A stretch of DNA of 64,000 bases from Luteibacter mycovicinus (GCF_000745235.1 NZ_JQNL01000001.1:4210001-4274000); one strand, 5' to 3'. Positions 47,477-56,149 are shown, counted from the first letter of the stretch. Notes: generated by a model from the sequence alone, not told the origin. Numbers and translations: made by a program.

Positions 47477-48020
47477 CCGGTGCTGGTGGAAGGTTGGGGT
47501 GGTCCATGCCTGTCGTGGGCACGTCGTTGCCGACGACGTCCAGCTTGAACGGACGGGCGTCCACGCCGCCCTTGCCGTCCAGCAGGAATCCGAACGCGAT
47601 TGCCGTCGCCGCATCCGGCACGTCGAGCACGATGCTGCACGGCGTCCAGTCCGAGGTACCCCGCAAGGGGTGGCGGTCCATGTTGTCGAAGCCCAGCAGC
47701 TTGCTCGATGTGCCATCGATGCGCATCCACATCTGCGCCTTGTCGGCGTTCTGAGTGCGTAGCGCGCCGGTCAGGCGTACCCGCTTGCCGCGATAGGCGG
47801 TGGCATCGATGGTCTGCATGAGGGTACCGAAACCATTCGCACCGGGCCTGGCGTGGATGAACGCCTGCCAGCCGTCGCGGAGGTTGGGTGCCTGCGCTGT
47901 GCCCATGTCGTAGTCCCTGGGCGAGGAGCCCGCCACGTGCCAGCCGTTAGGGAGTGTCGCCGCGTTCGCGACGGATGTAAGGGCCAGTGCGGCGAGGGAA
48001 GCGAGCAGGCGCATTTTCAC
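47454..48020 (-). CDS. Exported beta-rich protein, third gene of the sigma-factor operon
   Basis: About 188 residues, with a signal peptide (MRLLASLAALALTSVANA) and one domain that looks like a carbohydrate-binding-type beta sandwich: 'MQTIDATAYRGKRVRLTGALRT', 'AQMWMRIDG', 'LGFDNMDRHPLRGTSDWTP' and 'IAFGFLLDGKGGVDARPFKLDVVG' are also seen fused to regulators and esterases in other bacteria. I suggest a GTG start at 48020, with AAGGA 8 bases upstream; ATG 48014 is also possible. It lies 32 bases after the anti-sigma-like gene. Confidence 0.75.
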   Translation of the reverse strand: MKMRLLASLAALALTSVANAATLPNGWHVAGSSPRDYDMGTAQAPNLRDGWQAFIHARPGANGFGTLMQTIDATAYRGKRVRLTGALRTQNADKAQMWMRIDGTSSKLLGFDNMDRHPLRGTSDWTPCSIVLDVPDAATAIAFGFLLDGKGGVDARPFKLDVVGNDVPTTGMDHPNLPPAPVNLGFEP

Positions 48021-48052
48021 GGGCAATGTCCTTCGAAGGGATAAGACGGGTT

Positions 48053-48400
48053 CTACGGGGTACGCGTCGGGTCGCGCAGGGTGCGAGTGGCAGCGGATGG
48101 CGGCGGATCGATATCCATGCTGCGCAGGAACGCGTTGGTGCGTCCTTCCTCGTAACCTGCGGGCAGGGCGGATGCCATGCCGGTTGGCACATTCTGAGGC
48201 GGCGGGGAGGTGCCATGCATGCCGAGCCAGAGGGCTGCCGAAGCGGCCAATGCGAGCGCAAGCCAGCCCCCCGCTTGCCGCGAACGCTGCCTCGCGGCCG
48301 AACGAGCGGCGAGTGCCAGCATGGCGTCATTCGTCCGCTTTGCCGGCGCTTCGTGCGCGTGCCGTCGATAAAGAAACGCGAGCTGGTCGAGGTCGTTCAC
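48053..48400 (-). CDS. Small membrane protein coupled to an ECF sigma factor (putative anti-sigma)
   Basis: A 115-residue protein with a cytoplasmic N-terminal part, one membrane helix (about residues 44-63) and a short periplasmic tail, the layout of DUF3619-like partners of sigma factors. It starts with GTG at 48400 inside the sigma stop codon (GTGA overlap), implying translational coupling. The role as anti-sigma factor is inferred from layout and position; no zinc-type anti-sigma motif (HxxxCxxC) is present. Confidence 0.75.
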   Translation of the reverse strand: MNDLDQLAFLYRRHAHEAPAKRTNDAMLALAARSAARQRSRQAGGWLALALAASAALWLGMHGTSPPPQNVPTGMASALPAGYEEGRTNAFLRSMDIDPPPSAATRTLRDPTRTP

Positions 48401-49041
48401 TGCCAGGCCTCGAGCGCTTTACGAAGTCGGACCTGGGCATAACGAAGTCGGCTTTTGACCGTCTCGCGCGATGTCCCGGTGATAGAGGCAATCTGGTCGA
48501 GCGTTAGTTCGCCTTCCGCTTTCAACAAGAAGGCCTCGCGTTGAAGCGGCGGCAGCGCCGCGATCGCCTCGAGCAAAGCAACTCCTAGCGCTTCGCTGTG
48601 AGCGACGCGCTCCGGAGCGATGGCATCGGTGGCCACCAGGTCGTCGATGCCAGCCTCATCTTCGCTATCGCTACGCCATTCGGGCGCATGGCGGTCCAGC
48701 AGGCGAAACCGGTCTGCCGCGCGTCGATGGGCGATCGCGAAGAGCCAGCTGGCAAATGATGTCTGGGCGCGAAAGTCGCTGCGGCCGCGAATGACGGCGG
48801 CCCAGACGTCCTGGAATACTTCTTCGGCATCCGCGGCGCGGTTGGCAAGTCGTAACAAATAACGATGAAGTCGCTTGTGATAGCGCCCGTACAGTTCGCG
48901 GAACGCATCGACATCGCCATGCCGGTAGCGGTGCATGAGCGTAGTGTCGTCATCCGGCACCGAGGGCGTCGGATCCTTGAAGCCGGCTGTCAGCGCGAGC
49001 ACAAGCGCGTTGAGGTGATGTTCCGGAGCGATGGCGTACAT
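48397..49041 (-). CDS. ECF-type RNA polymerase sigma factor
   Basis: A 214-residue sigma-70 family factor with region 2 (YGRYHKRLHRYLLRLANRAADAEEVFQDVW..., about residues 50-110, including the core-binding and -10 recognition helices) and region 4 (LPPLQREAFLLKAEGELTLDQIASITG, then ETVKSRLRYAQVRLRKAL helix, about 160-212). An N-terminal extension of ~30 residues precedes region 2. It is followed by an overlapping membrane protein and an exported protein, so the unit looks like a small envelope-signal response. Its promoter was not identified. Confidence 0.92.
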   Translation of the reverse strand: MYAIAPEHHLNALVLALTAGFKDPTPSVPDDDTTLMHRYRHGDVDAFRELYGRYHKRLHRYLLRLANRAADAEEVFQDVWAAVIRGRSDFRAQTSFASWLFAIAHRRAADRFRLLDRHAPEWRSDSEDEAGIDDLVATDAIAPERVAHSEALGVALLEAIAALPPLQREAFLLKAEGELTLDQIASITGTSRETVKSRLRYAQVRLRKALEAWQ

Positions 49042-49104
49042 GGTCCCGATCCTGTGGGTCTGTCTACGTAGTCGCCGACAGTCACCGGATGGGGTTACCC
49101 CGGG

Positions 49105-50085
49105 TCACATCGTCAGAATGATTTTGCCCGTGCTCTGGCCCGATTCCATGTGCCGGTGCGCCTCGGCGGCCTGGCTGAGCGGGTATTCGCTGTCGACCAC
49201 CGGGCTGAGCGTGCCGTCGGCGAAGCGGTGCAGCCAGCGCTCGCGGAAGCGTCGTGTCATGGCCTGCTTCACCGCGGCGGGGCGCGATTTCATGACGGTG
49301 CCGATGATCTGCAGGTGCCGGTACAACAACTGGTCGAGGGGCAGCGTCGCTCCATTGCTGCCACCGAGCAGGCCAACCTGCACGAGCCGGCCGCCGTGAT
49401 TGAGTGAGGCAAGGTTGCGCTCGAAATACGGCGCGCCGATGAAGTCGACGATGACATCGACCCCTCGCTTGTCCGTTTCCCGTGCGACCACCTCGGCGAA
49501 ATCGTCGCTGCGGTAGTCGATGGCGATCCCGGCGCCAAAACCACGCACGCGGTCGAGCTTGCCACCGCTCGCGGTGGCGAACACCCTGGCACCCGCCGCA
49601 CGGGCGAGCTGGATGGCGGCCGAGCCAACGCCGCTGGCACCGGCATGGATGAGGATGCTGTCCATCGATTCGACGCGGCCGAGATGGAAGGCCGCCTCGT
49701 GCGCGGTGACGAAGGCTTCGGGGATGGCGGCGGCTTCCACGTAGCCGAGGCGGTCGGGAATGGTCATCGCCATGCGATGGTCGATGCGCGCGACCTCCGC
49801 GTAAGCCCCGCCGCCGACGATTCCCATGACGCGGTCGCCGACCGCATGGCCGTGCACGTTGCGGCCGATCGCGATGATCTCGCCGGCGATCTCCAGGCCC
49901 ATGATCTCGGAGTCGCCGTAGCTTTCGCCCTTGTAGCCGCCATTGCGCTGGATGATGTCCGCACGATTGACGCCCGCGGCGTGTACACGCACCAGCAGGT
50001 CGTCGTCGCGAGCCACGGGCTGATCGACGTCGGTGAGGTGCAGGACGTCCGCGTCGCCGAACTGATCGAAGGTGATGGCTTTCAT
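49105..50085 (-). CDS. NAD(P)H quinone oxidoreductase (zeta-crystallin/PIG3-like)
   Basis: A 326-residue zinc-independent medium-chain dehydrogenase. It has the quinone oxidoreductase hallmarks AGVNRADIIQRNG (residues 37-49), the HAGASGVGSAAIQLARAAGA cofactor motif (about 148-167), and lacks the catalytic zinc Cys/His set. It likely reduces quinones or activated double bonds with NADPH. It is the last gene of a three-gene operon, starting 5 bases after the HAD gene. Confidence 0.92.
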   Translation of the reverse strand: MKAITFDQFGDADVLHLTDVDQPVARDDDLLVRVHAAGVNRADIIQRNGGYKGESYGDSEIMGLEIAGEIIAIGRNVHGHAVGDRVMGIVGGGAYAEVARIDHRMAMTIPDRLGYVEAAAIPEAFVTAHEAAFHLGRVESMDSILIHAGASGVGSAAIQLARAAGARVFATASGGKLDRVRGFGAGIAIDYRSDDFAEVVARETDKRGVDVIVDFIGAPYFERNLASLNHGGRLVQVGLLGGSNGATLPLDQLLYRHLQIIGTVMKSRPAAVKQAMTRRFRERWLHRFADGTLSPVVDSEYPLSQAAEAHRHMESGQSTGKIILTM

Positions 50086-50090
50086 GAAGG

Positions 50091-50693
50091 TTACCTGGTT
50101 AGGAATCGCTGGATCTCATCGCGGAGCAGGGCTTCCGACCGGAAGTGGTGCCCGTGCATGCCGACCCGCTTCGCGCCTTCGACGTGACCGGCGGTGTCGT
50201 CGATGAATAACGTATCGGCCGGTCGCCAGCCGAGATGCCGCGCGGCCGACTCGAAAACGGCGGGGTCCGGCTTGGCCGCGCCGAACTGGCCGGCCACAAG
50301 CGCGCGAGCGCCGAACCATGCGGCCAGTGCCGGAGCGATGGTGGGCAGTTGCCGGGCGAGTATCTCACCGTTGTTCGTCAGAATCGCTGCGTCGGCGCGA
50401 GGCGGGAGTGAAGAAGCCAGCGCGATGGCCCAGGGACGTACCCGGGTCGCTTCCCTGCGCGCTGCTGTCCACTGAGCGCAGGAGACCGAGGTGTCGAGCG
50501 CCGCACCGAGGCGACGAAGGTATTCATCGGCATCGATGCGCCCGGCATCCGAGTCGTCCTCGATGCCCGAATCGTAAATGGCCGCGTGTACGGAGTCAGG
50601 TGAGCGGTCGAGCGCCGCCGCCAGGTGGGCGACGCGGATGCCGGGTTCGTAATCGACGAGCACGCCGTCCATGTCGAAAAGCACGTGTTTCAT
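50091..50693 (-). CDS. HAD-superfamily hydrolase, subfamily IA
   Basis: A 200-residue phosphatase-like protein. Motif I FDMDGVLVDYEPG (residues 6-18), motif II LTNNG (about 129), motif III Lys in GAAKPDP and motif IV FIDDTAGHVEGAKRVGM (about 166) are all present. Substrate unknown; small sugar or nucleotide phosphates are usual. It sits between a zf-UBP gene (8 bases) and the oxidoreductase (5 bases). Confidence 0.9.
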   Translation of the reverse strand: MKHVLFDMDGVLVDYEPGIRVAHLAAALDRSPDSVHAAIYDSGIEDDSDAGRIDADEYLRRLGAALDTSVSCAQWTAARREATRVRPWAIALASSLPPRADAAILTNNGEILARQLPTIAPALAAWFGARALVAGQFGAAKPDPAVFESAARHLGWRPADTLFIDDTAGHVEGAKRVGMHGHHFRSEALLRDEIQRFLTR

Positions 50694-50701
50694 GGATCGG
50701 A

Positions 50702-51055
50702 TCAGCCCTCGCTCAGAACACGCTGCCAGTTGCGCGGCACCTTGCCCGCCGGCCCCGGCGTCGGCTGGTCCGACGGATGGCTATGAGGCGGCGCGAGCGA
50801 CGGCCCGTCGACTTCCGAGTCCGTGCGGTAGTCGTAGAACCAGTCTTCGCCGGGCTCGAAGCTCTGGATGATCGGATGTCCGGTGGCGTGCGCGTGTTTC
50901 GAGGCGTGCTTGTGCAGTGAATCGTCGCAGCAGCCGATGTGTCCGCACTGCGCGCAGCGACGAAGGTGGAACCACCAGGTGTCGTTGGCGATGCATTCAG
51001 CGCATCCGGCGCCGCTGGGTTTTGCCGTGGGGTCGATGCCGTCGGTGGGACTCAT
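50702..51055 (-). CDS. UBP-type zinc-finger protein
   Basis: A 117-residue protein with a zf-UBP domain in its first half: CAEC (18-21), CAQCGHIGCCDDS (34-46) and the His array HKHASKHAHATGHP supply the Cys/His ligands for up to three zinc ions. In eukaryotes this domain binds the C-terminal Gly-Gly of ubiquitin; bacteria lack ubiquitin, so the partner is unknown. The C-terminal third is Pro-rich. It is the first gene of an operon with a HAD hydrolase and a quinone oxidoreductase. Confidence 0.88.
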   Translation of the reverse strand: MSPTDGIDPTAKPSGAGCAECIANDTWWFHLRRCAQCGHIGCCDDSLHKHASKHAHATGHPIIQSFEPGEDWFYDYRTDSEVDGPSLAPPHSHPSDQPTPGPAGKVPRNWQRVLSEG

Positions 51056-51155
51056 GGATAGATATTCCGTGCAGGTCCGTCCGATCCTAACCCAGGTGGA
51101 AGGGCGCGGCGGAGGACGCGCGTGCCGTCATTTGTCGCTGGCCGCCGGGCCGGAC

Positions 51156-51443
51156 TCAGAGGATGCGGCCGGCCCGGTTCAGTGCGACGACCTGCATGTG
51201 ATCGACCGAGGCGGTCAGCAAACGCAGAGCGCGGCGTAGGGCGACGCTGTCAGGGCAGCCGTGTTGCAGGAGTGCTTCGATCCGCTCGGCCGCGTCGGCC
51301 ACGGAGAGGTGTTCGTGGCGAAGGGCATGTCGGGCGACATGGCTGGCCCTGAACTGCGCCTCGTCGTAATCACGATGCAGTAGTGCCTGAAGCAGCCCGA
51401 GAGCTTCCAGGGAGATCTCCTGCGCTGCCATGACGTTCCGCAT
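51156..51443 (-). CDS. Hypothetical helical protein
   Basis: A 95-residue product if it starts at ATG 51443 (ATG 51431 also possible). It is almost all helix (ISLEALGLLQALLHRDYDEA, SVADAAERIEALLQHG, SVALRRALRLL), with no motif I recognise. The frame stays open up to 51713, but that part is Arg-rich and overlaps the DUF1304 gene on the other strand, so I do not include it. No clear Shine-Dalgarno sequence decides the start. Confidence 0.5.
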   Translation of the reverse strand: MRNVMAAQEISLEALGLLQALLHRDYDEAQFRASHVARHALRHEHLSVADAAERIEALLQHGCPDSVALRRALRLLTASVDHMQVVALNRAGRIL

Positions 51444-51665
51444 GACGCTAATGAAACCGTCATGCCGGCCTTCGTGCAATCTGACTTCCGGCCTATCGGA
51501 TGCACGGGATTCCACGACGTTTCGGGCGTTTTTCGCCTTGCAGTAGTTTTTCGGTAGACGCCGTCCGGTGCGGCGACGATCCTTGCGGGGCAACGAAACC
51601 ATCCGGTGCGGAATGGAGGTCTTTGCGGCTATCCTTGCCGCCCTCCGCATCGGGAAGGATCGTCC

Positions 51666-52025
51666 ATGCACCTCGTCGCCATCGTACTCACCGTCCTGGT
51701 GATCCTGATACATATCTACATCGTCATACTGGAGATGGTGCTGTGGCGATCGCGCGGTCCGCGCGTTTTCGGGATCACCCCGCAGTTTGCCGACCAGAGC
51801 GCGACCCTGGCGTCCAATCAGGGGCTTTATAACGGGTTCCTGGTGGCCGCGCTGCTGCTTGGCGTGCTCCTGCCCGAACCGTTCGCATCGGCGTTCGTGT
51901 TTTACGGTCTGGGCTGCGTCGTGGTCGCGGGCCTCTGGGGCGGCTTTACCGCCAGCCGCCGCATTCTGTACGTGCAGGCCTTGCCCGCCGGGCTCGCCCT
52001 GGCGGCACAGTGGCTCGCCCGTTGA
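51666..52025 (+). CDS. DUF1304 family membrane protein
   Basis: A 119-residue protein with four membrane helices. The pattern 'IHxYIxxLEMxxW', then 'TPxFADQSATLASNQGLYNGFLVAAL' (about residues 39-64), is characteristic of DUF1304. Function is unknown. AAGGA lies about 9 bases before the ATG. It reads away from the hypothetical gene on the other strand. Confidence 0.88.
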   Translation: MHLVAIVLTVLVILIHIYIVILEMVLWRSRGPRVFGITPQFADQSATLASNQGLYNGFLVAALLLGVLLPEPFASAFVFYGLGCVVVAGLWGGFTASRRILYVQALPAGLALAAQWLAR

Positions 52026-52087
52026 TTTGACGCGGTCGCGTCATAGGCGACAAGCTGTCCGGCACGGTGATGTGACAGGAGCAGGCG

Positions 52088-52618
52088 ATGGTGATTTCGA
52101 CAATGCGGGTTCCCCTCATGGCGGGCCTGCTCGCGCTGGCGGGTTGCGCCGCGCACGGAACCCTCCCCGAACCGCCCCGCATGCCGGATGTGCAGCAGCG
52201 GAAGCTCGAGGCCGACCGGGCGTATGCGCAGGGCGACATCCAGCATGCGGCCGATCTGTACGAGGCGATCGTGCAGGTGCTGCCTGATGATGCCGATGCC
52301 TGGTTCCGACTGGGAAATGCGCGTTTTCGGCTGCAACGGCCCGATGACGCCGTCGCCGCCTACGGGAGGGCGATCCAGATCAAGCCGGATCACGCGCGTG
52401 CGCTGTACAACATGGGCGTCGTCCGGCTGAAGCAGGCGCAGGCCGCGATGATCGCCAGCGCGCAGGCGGGAAGGCCGGGTGACCCGTTGCGCCGCGATAG
52501 CGGCCACATCGCGCAGCGGCTGGCCAGGGTGGGCGATGACCTCGGCTCACAGGGCAAGGGCGACGGCGGCGCGCCACCGTTTATCGTCGAATCGTCCGAC
52601 GCGACGGCGTCCCCGTAG
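52088..52618 (+). CDS. TPR-containing lipoprotein
   Basis: A 176-residue protein with a lipoprotein signal (LAGC, Cys20) and two to three tetratricopeptide repeats at about residues 38-115 (AYAQGDIQHAADLYEAIV, AWFRLGNARFRLQRPDDAV, ALYNMGVVRLKQA). The last 60 residues are Gly/Arg/Asp-rich. AGGAG lies 6 bases before the ATG. TPR lipoproteins often act as assembly scaffolds at the outer membrane; there is no neighbour that indicates a partner. Confidence 0.85.
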   Translation: MVISTMRVPLMAGLLALAGCAAHGTLPEPPRMPDVQQRKLEADRAYAQGDIQHAADLYEAIVQVLPDDADAWFRLGNARFRLQRPDDAVAAYGRAIQIKPDHARALYNMGVVRLKQAQAAMIASAQAGRPGDPLRRDSGHIAQRLARVGDDLGSQGKGDGGAPPFIVESSDATASP

Positions 52619-52717
52619 CGGCGCGCGGCACGAAGCCGGTCGAACGATGTATGGCCGGCTGAGTCAAAGCGGAGTAGCGTCGGACCGCGAGTTTTTTCGC
52701 TTGAGCTCGAGGGGACC

Positions 52718-53101
52718 ATGAGTCGTACTCACGTCACAGGGCGGGCGCTTGTCTTCGAAGATCACCCCGGTCTGGCGGCTGCCCTCGCCGACCTGCTCGA
52801 GGAGCGGCTGGGCTACGCGGTCGCCGCATCGGCATCGTGCATCGAAGAGGCCATCCGGCTCGCCCATGTCGAACACTGCGATGTGGCGGTGGTCGACCTC
52901 GACCTGCAAGGCGTGATGGCGTATCCCGCGCTCGACGAGCTGAAGCGCCGCGGTATTCCCTACGTGCTCGCCACCGGTACCCTGCCGGTGGATATCCCCG
53001 GGAGATACCGCGCACCGCTGGTATCCAAGCCCTATAGCCTCAGGGAACTGGAGGACGCGGTGCATGAAGCCTGCACGGGACGCCACCGTATGGGGGCGTG
53101 A
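52718..53101 (+). CDS. Stand-alone response-regulator receiver domain
   Basis: A 127-residue CheY-like protein without an output domain. The acidic pair is in VFEDHPGL (Glu14-Asp15), the phospho-accepting Asp in VAVVDLDLQG (about residue 60), the Thr in LATGTLP (about 88), and the Lys in VSKPYSLREL (about 105). No histidine kinase is encoded nearby, so its partner is elsewhere. It may be one arm of a phosphorelay. Confidence 0.87.
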   Translation: MSRTHVTGRALVFEDHPGLAAALADLLEERLGYAVAASASCIEEAIRLAHVEHCDVAVVDLDLQGVMAYPALDELKRRGIPYVLATGTLPVDIPGRYRAPLVSKPYSLRELEDAVHEACTGRHRMGA

Positions 53102-53120
53102 TCGCGGCGTGCGAGGACGA

Positions 53121-53819
53121 TCAGTGGGCCGGTGCCTCGCTGGGACTCGCGCCACAGACCTCGCGCAGCCAAAGATTGACGTCGTCGAGACCGGTGACCA
53201 CGGTCGCGCACAGCCGCCGCAGCTCGGCCGAGGGCTGCTGCAGGTCGGGCACCATGATGGTTGGCATGCCCGCGGCGACCGCGGAACGTACGCCGGCCTG
53301 GGAGTCCTCCAGCGCGAGGCAGACGCCGGCGGCCTTGTTGAGGATGCGGGCCGCACGGAGGTAGGGATCGGGGAAGGGTTTGCACCGCTCGCAGTCGCCG
53401 GCCGCGACGAGCGCGTCGAAGCGGTCACGCAGGCCGAACGCTTCGAGGTGATGAATCGCGGTCCGGTGCGGGGACGATGTAGCGATGGCGCGGGGCAGGC
53501 TGAGCTCATCGAGTGTATCGAGCAGCGCGGTGACACCGGGTTTCAGACGCAGGTCGGTGTCCATCATGGCGTGGTAGCGCCGCGAGGCACTGTGCCAGAC
53601 GGTATCGAGGTCGAGTTCGTCGCCGACGTGCTCGCGCAACAGCATGCGCGCCGCGTGGCCGTGCAGTCCGACCATGCGCTGGCAAAGTGACAGGGGCAGA
53701 TGGATGCCTGCCTCCTCGGCCGCTGCGAGAAGGGCATCGCGGTAGAGCGCCTCGGTATCGAACAGGACGCCGTCCAGATCGAAGACGATCGCCTGCGGTA
53801 TCGCCGGAAAACGGACCAT
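53121..53819 (-). CDS. HAD-superfamily sugar phosphatase (beta-phosphoglucomutase-like)
   Basis: A 232-residue HAD-IA hydrolase. Motif I is VFDLDGVLFDTEALYRDAL (about residues 12-30), motif II the Ser/Thr of ATSSPHRT (about 118), motif III Lys in CERCKPFPDPYL (about 149), motif IV LEDSQAGVRSAVAAGM (about 175). It resembles hexitol-phosphate and 2-deoxyglucose-6-phosphate phosphatases. The start ATG 53819 fits motif I spacing; the open frame extends to 54260 without family sequence. It is convergent with the receiver gene. Confidence 0.9.
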   Translation of the reverse strand: MVRFPAIPQAIVFDLDGVLFDTEALYRDALLAAAEEAGIHLPLSLCQRMVGLHGHAARMLLREHVGDELDLDTVWHSASRRYHAMMDTDLRLKPGVTALLDTLDELSLPRAIATSSPHRTAIHHLEAFGLRDRFDALVAAGDCERCKPFPDPYLRAARILNKAAGVCLALEDSQAGVRSAVAAGMPTIMVPDLQQPSAELRRLCATVVTGLDDVNLWLREVCGASPSEAPAH

Positions 53820-53990
53820 GCCACCCCCGAAATCGGCCGGACCGGGCGCGACGCCCGGTAACGTCACGAAAATAACGCGGTTTTCGATGCGATGCCATAG
53901 ACCGAACGGGCAAACGATGTCGTGGTGTTTGCGTTCGCGGTCGTGGCGGGCGACGCTTATGCGATCTGTCCTTCGAGTCCATGAGCCTCC

Positions 53991-55028
53991 ATGAGAAGAC
54001 GCCGGATGTTTGCCCGTGGCCTGGCCGGCGCGTTCGCGGGGCTGCTGCTGTTTCTTTCCGGTGCCTGGGGTGCCATCGCCCTGGTTTACCAGTTGCCGGG
54101 GCCGCAGGCCGCAAGGATCGCGGGCGCCTGCGTGTGGAGTGTCCTGTGGCTGGGGCTGGCCGCCGCGCTGTTCGGCTGGCGTGTGTGGTGGGCGCCGCTG
54201 GCCATGCTGGTCGCCTTGATCGCTCTGCTGGGATGGTGGACGACGGTCCGGCCCACTCATGACCGTGTCTGGGCCGACGATGTGAACCGGTTGCTGTCAG
54301 GTGAGGTGAGCGGGTCACGGGTCACGTTACACAACGTGCGTGATTTCAGCTGGCGTACCGAGACCGACTACGACCAGCACTGGGAAACCCGCGAGTACGA
54401 CCTCGACCACCTGACCGATGCCGACGCGATCCTGTCTTACTGGTCCAGCGAAGCCATCGCGCACGCCATGCTGTCGTTCGGATTCGACGATGGCCGCCAC
54501 GTGGTGTTCTCGGTCGAGATCCGGCGTGAGCGCGGAGAGGCCTTTTCCGAAATCGGCGGCTTCTTCAAGCAGTTCGAACTGATCCTGCTGGCGGCCGACG
54601 AGCGGGACATCGTGCGCGTCCGCACCAATGTGCGTGGCGAGGACGATTACATCTTCCCGCTGCGCATGCCGCGCGAGGCGATGCGTTCGTTATTCGTTTC
54701 CTACGTGGAGGCAGCGAATCAGCTGGTCAGGCAGCCCCGGTTCTACAACACCGTGACGTCCAACTGCACGACCATCGTGTACCGGATGGCGCGGCGCATC
54801 GACCGTGGTCTGCCGCTCGATCCCCGACTGTTGCTTACCGGCTATCTGCCGGAATATCTGATGGACAACGGTACGCTCGACCGGCGTCTGAGCGTGGAAG
54901 AGTGGCGTCGGCTCGGGCGCATCACCGACCGTGCGCGAGCGACGGAGCAGGGGGATGATTTCTCCGCCGCGATCCGGGTTGGCGTACCACCCGCTCAGTC
55001 GCCCTCATCGGGTGCGAGCACGCTGTAA
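53991..55028 (+). CDS. DUF4105 family membrane protein
   Basis: A 345-residue protein with three N-terminal membrane helices (about residues 10-30, 42-60 and 64-82) and a periplasmic or cytoplasmic DUF4105 domain. Typical segments are NVRDFSWRTETDYDQHWETREYDLDHL-type text (about 118-142), FSVEIRRERGEAFS and the Cys/Thr motif TSNCTTIVYRM (about 258-268), which resembles a cysteine-protease-like centre with no shown activity. Its last 34 bases overlap the convergent TraB/GumN gene. Confidence 0.85.
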   Translation: MRRRRMFARGLAGAFAGLLLFLSGAWGAIALVYQLPGPQAARIAGACVWSVLWLGLAAALFGWRVWWAPLAMLVALIALLGWWTTVRPTHDRVWADDVNRLLSGEVSGSRVTLHNVRDFSWRTETDYDQHWETREYDLDHLTDADAILSYWSSEAIAHAMLSFGFDDGRHVVFSVEIRRERGEAFSEIGGFFKQFELILLAADERDIVRVRTNVRGEDDYIFPLRMPREAMRSLFVSYVEAANQLVRQPRFYNTVTSNCTTIVYRMARRIDRGLPLDPRLLLTGYLPEYLMDNGTLDRRLSVEEWRRLGRITDRARATEQGDDFSAAIRVGVPPAQSPSSGASTL

Positions 55029-56014
55029 CCCTTCGCCTTCAGTGCGCTGAGGTAGCCATTGCCGCCGAGCAGGTCGTCGAGCGCCACGATGGCGATGGTC
55101 TGCGTATTGCTCGCCATCGCGGCATCCACGGCGGCGAGCCAGCGTTCGCGCACGGCCCTGGGTACGTCGGTCAGGCCGATCTGCTGCGCTACGCCGCTGT
55201 CGGTGGCCGCGTTCATGCAGGTGATCCGCTGCTTCGCCGTGCGGTCGTCCTGGAGCGCGGCGATGTCGCCCGTGGCCCAGGCGTTGGCGCGTGCGGTCAT
55301 GTCGGCCAGCTGAGCATCGATGTTGTCGATGCTCTGGGCGAAGCAGGAGACATCGTCCAGGGTCGATTTCTTGAACGACTTCACCGCCGCACGGGGGTCG
55401 TCGACCAGCAGGGTGTATTCGACCGGCACCTGCTTTACGCCATGTTTGGTCGCCAGGTCCATGACCGTGCGGGTGACGCCCCCTGACCTCGCCAGTCCGC
55501 TCTGGCGCACAGCCGACTTGTACAGTTCCAGCACGGCAAAAATGGGCCGGTAACGCTCGACCTTGCGGTCGTCGCCGATGTACTTCGCCTTGACGGTCAG
55601 CCACCGCGCGTAGACGTCCGGGGGAACGGATTCCTGCAGCGTCTTGCCGTCGGGCGAATTGCGTACGCCGATCAGGGACGGCAGCAGGGCCAGGCGGCCG
55701 AAGAATCCGGTGTTCGGCTTGATCTCGACTTTCGGCGGGAGGATCAGGGCATCGGTATGGCTCAGAGCATCGTCGATCTCGGCGGTCTGCCAGCTCATGT
55801 TCTTTGGCAACGGGGTCAGCGTGCCGAGAATCAGCAACGTGTGCTCCCCTCGCGTCACCTTCCAGAGTCCCGGGCCCGGCTGCACGCCACTGACGGTCAC
55901 CGCCTCCAGCGTGGGCACGGACGAGGCAGGCGCCGGCAGGGTCGTCTGGGCGAGGGCGGGCGCCATCGCCAGGAGGAGGGAGCCGAGCAGGGCGAGGGTG
56001 CGGGTCGGGGTCAT
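54995..56014 (-). CDS. TraB/GumN family protein, exported
   Basis: A 339-residue protein with a signal peptide (residues 1-22) and a TraB/GumN (Tiki-like) fold. The start of the domain has GLWKVTRGEHTLLILGTLTPLP (about 49-70) where the family has 'LW+V...+...ylLGt+H.lp'; the usual His after GT is replaced by Leu, so a metal-ligand residue of Tiki proteases seems missing. The end TIAIVALDDLLGGNGYLSALKAKGY matches the 'GxxHLxGxxGxxxxLxxxG' region, again with His changed to Asp. The product may therefore be inactive as a protease. ATG 56014 is chosen for the signal peptide. Confidence 0.85.
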   Translation of the reverse strand: MTPTRTLALLGSLLLAMAPALAQTTLPAPASSVPTLEAVTVSGVQPGPGLWKVTRGEHTLLILGTLTPLPKNMSWQTAEIDDALSHTDALILPPKVEIKPNTGFFGRLALLPSLIGVRNSPDGKTLQESVPPDVYARWLTVKAKYIGDDRKVERYRPIFAVLELYKSAVRQSGLARSGGVTRTVMDLATKHGVKQVPVEYTLLVDDPRAAVKSFKKSTLDDVSCFAQSIDNIDAQLADMTARANAWATGDIAALQDDRTAKQRITCMNAATDSGVAQQIGLTDVPRAVRERWLAAVDAAMASNTQTIAIVALDDLLGGNGYLSALKAKGYSVLAPDEGD

Positions 56015-56149
56015 GGGCGAGAAGGCTAAAGGGAAGACGATGAACGGACGAGTGTCGGTCGGCACAGCTGGGCAATCACCAGGTGCTCGCCCGCCATTCA
56101 CGGCGGATCACGAACATGGACGTCTTCCCCGGACTGGAGTTCCTTCGCT

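Noticed and set aside
51444..51713. N-terminal extension of the hypothetical minus-strand gene at 51156.
   Set aside because: Arg/Lys-rich, overlaps the DUF1304 start on the other strand, and has no better ribosome-binding site.
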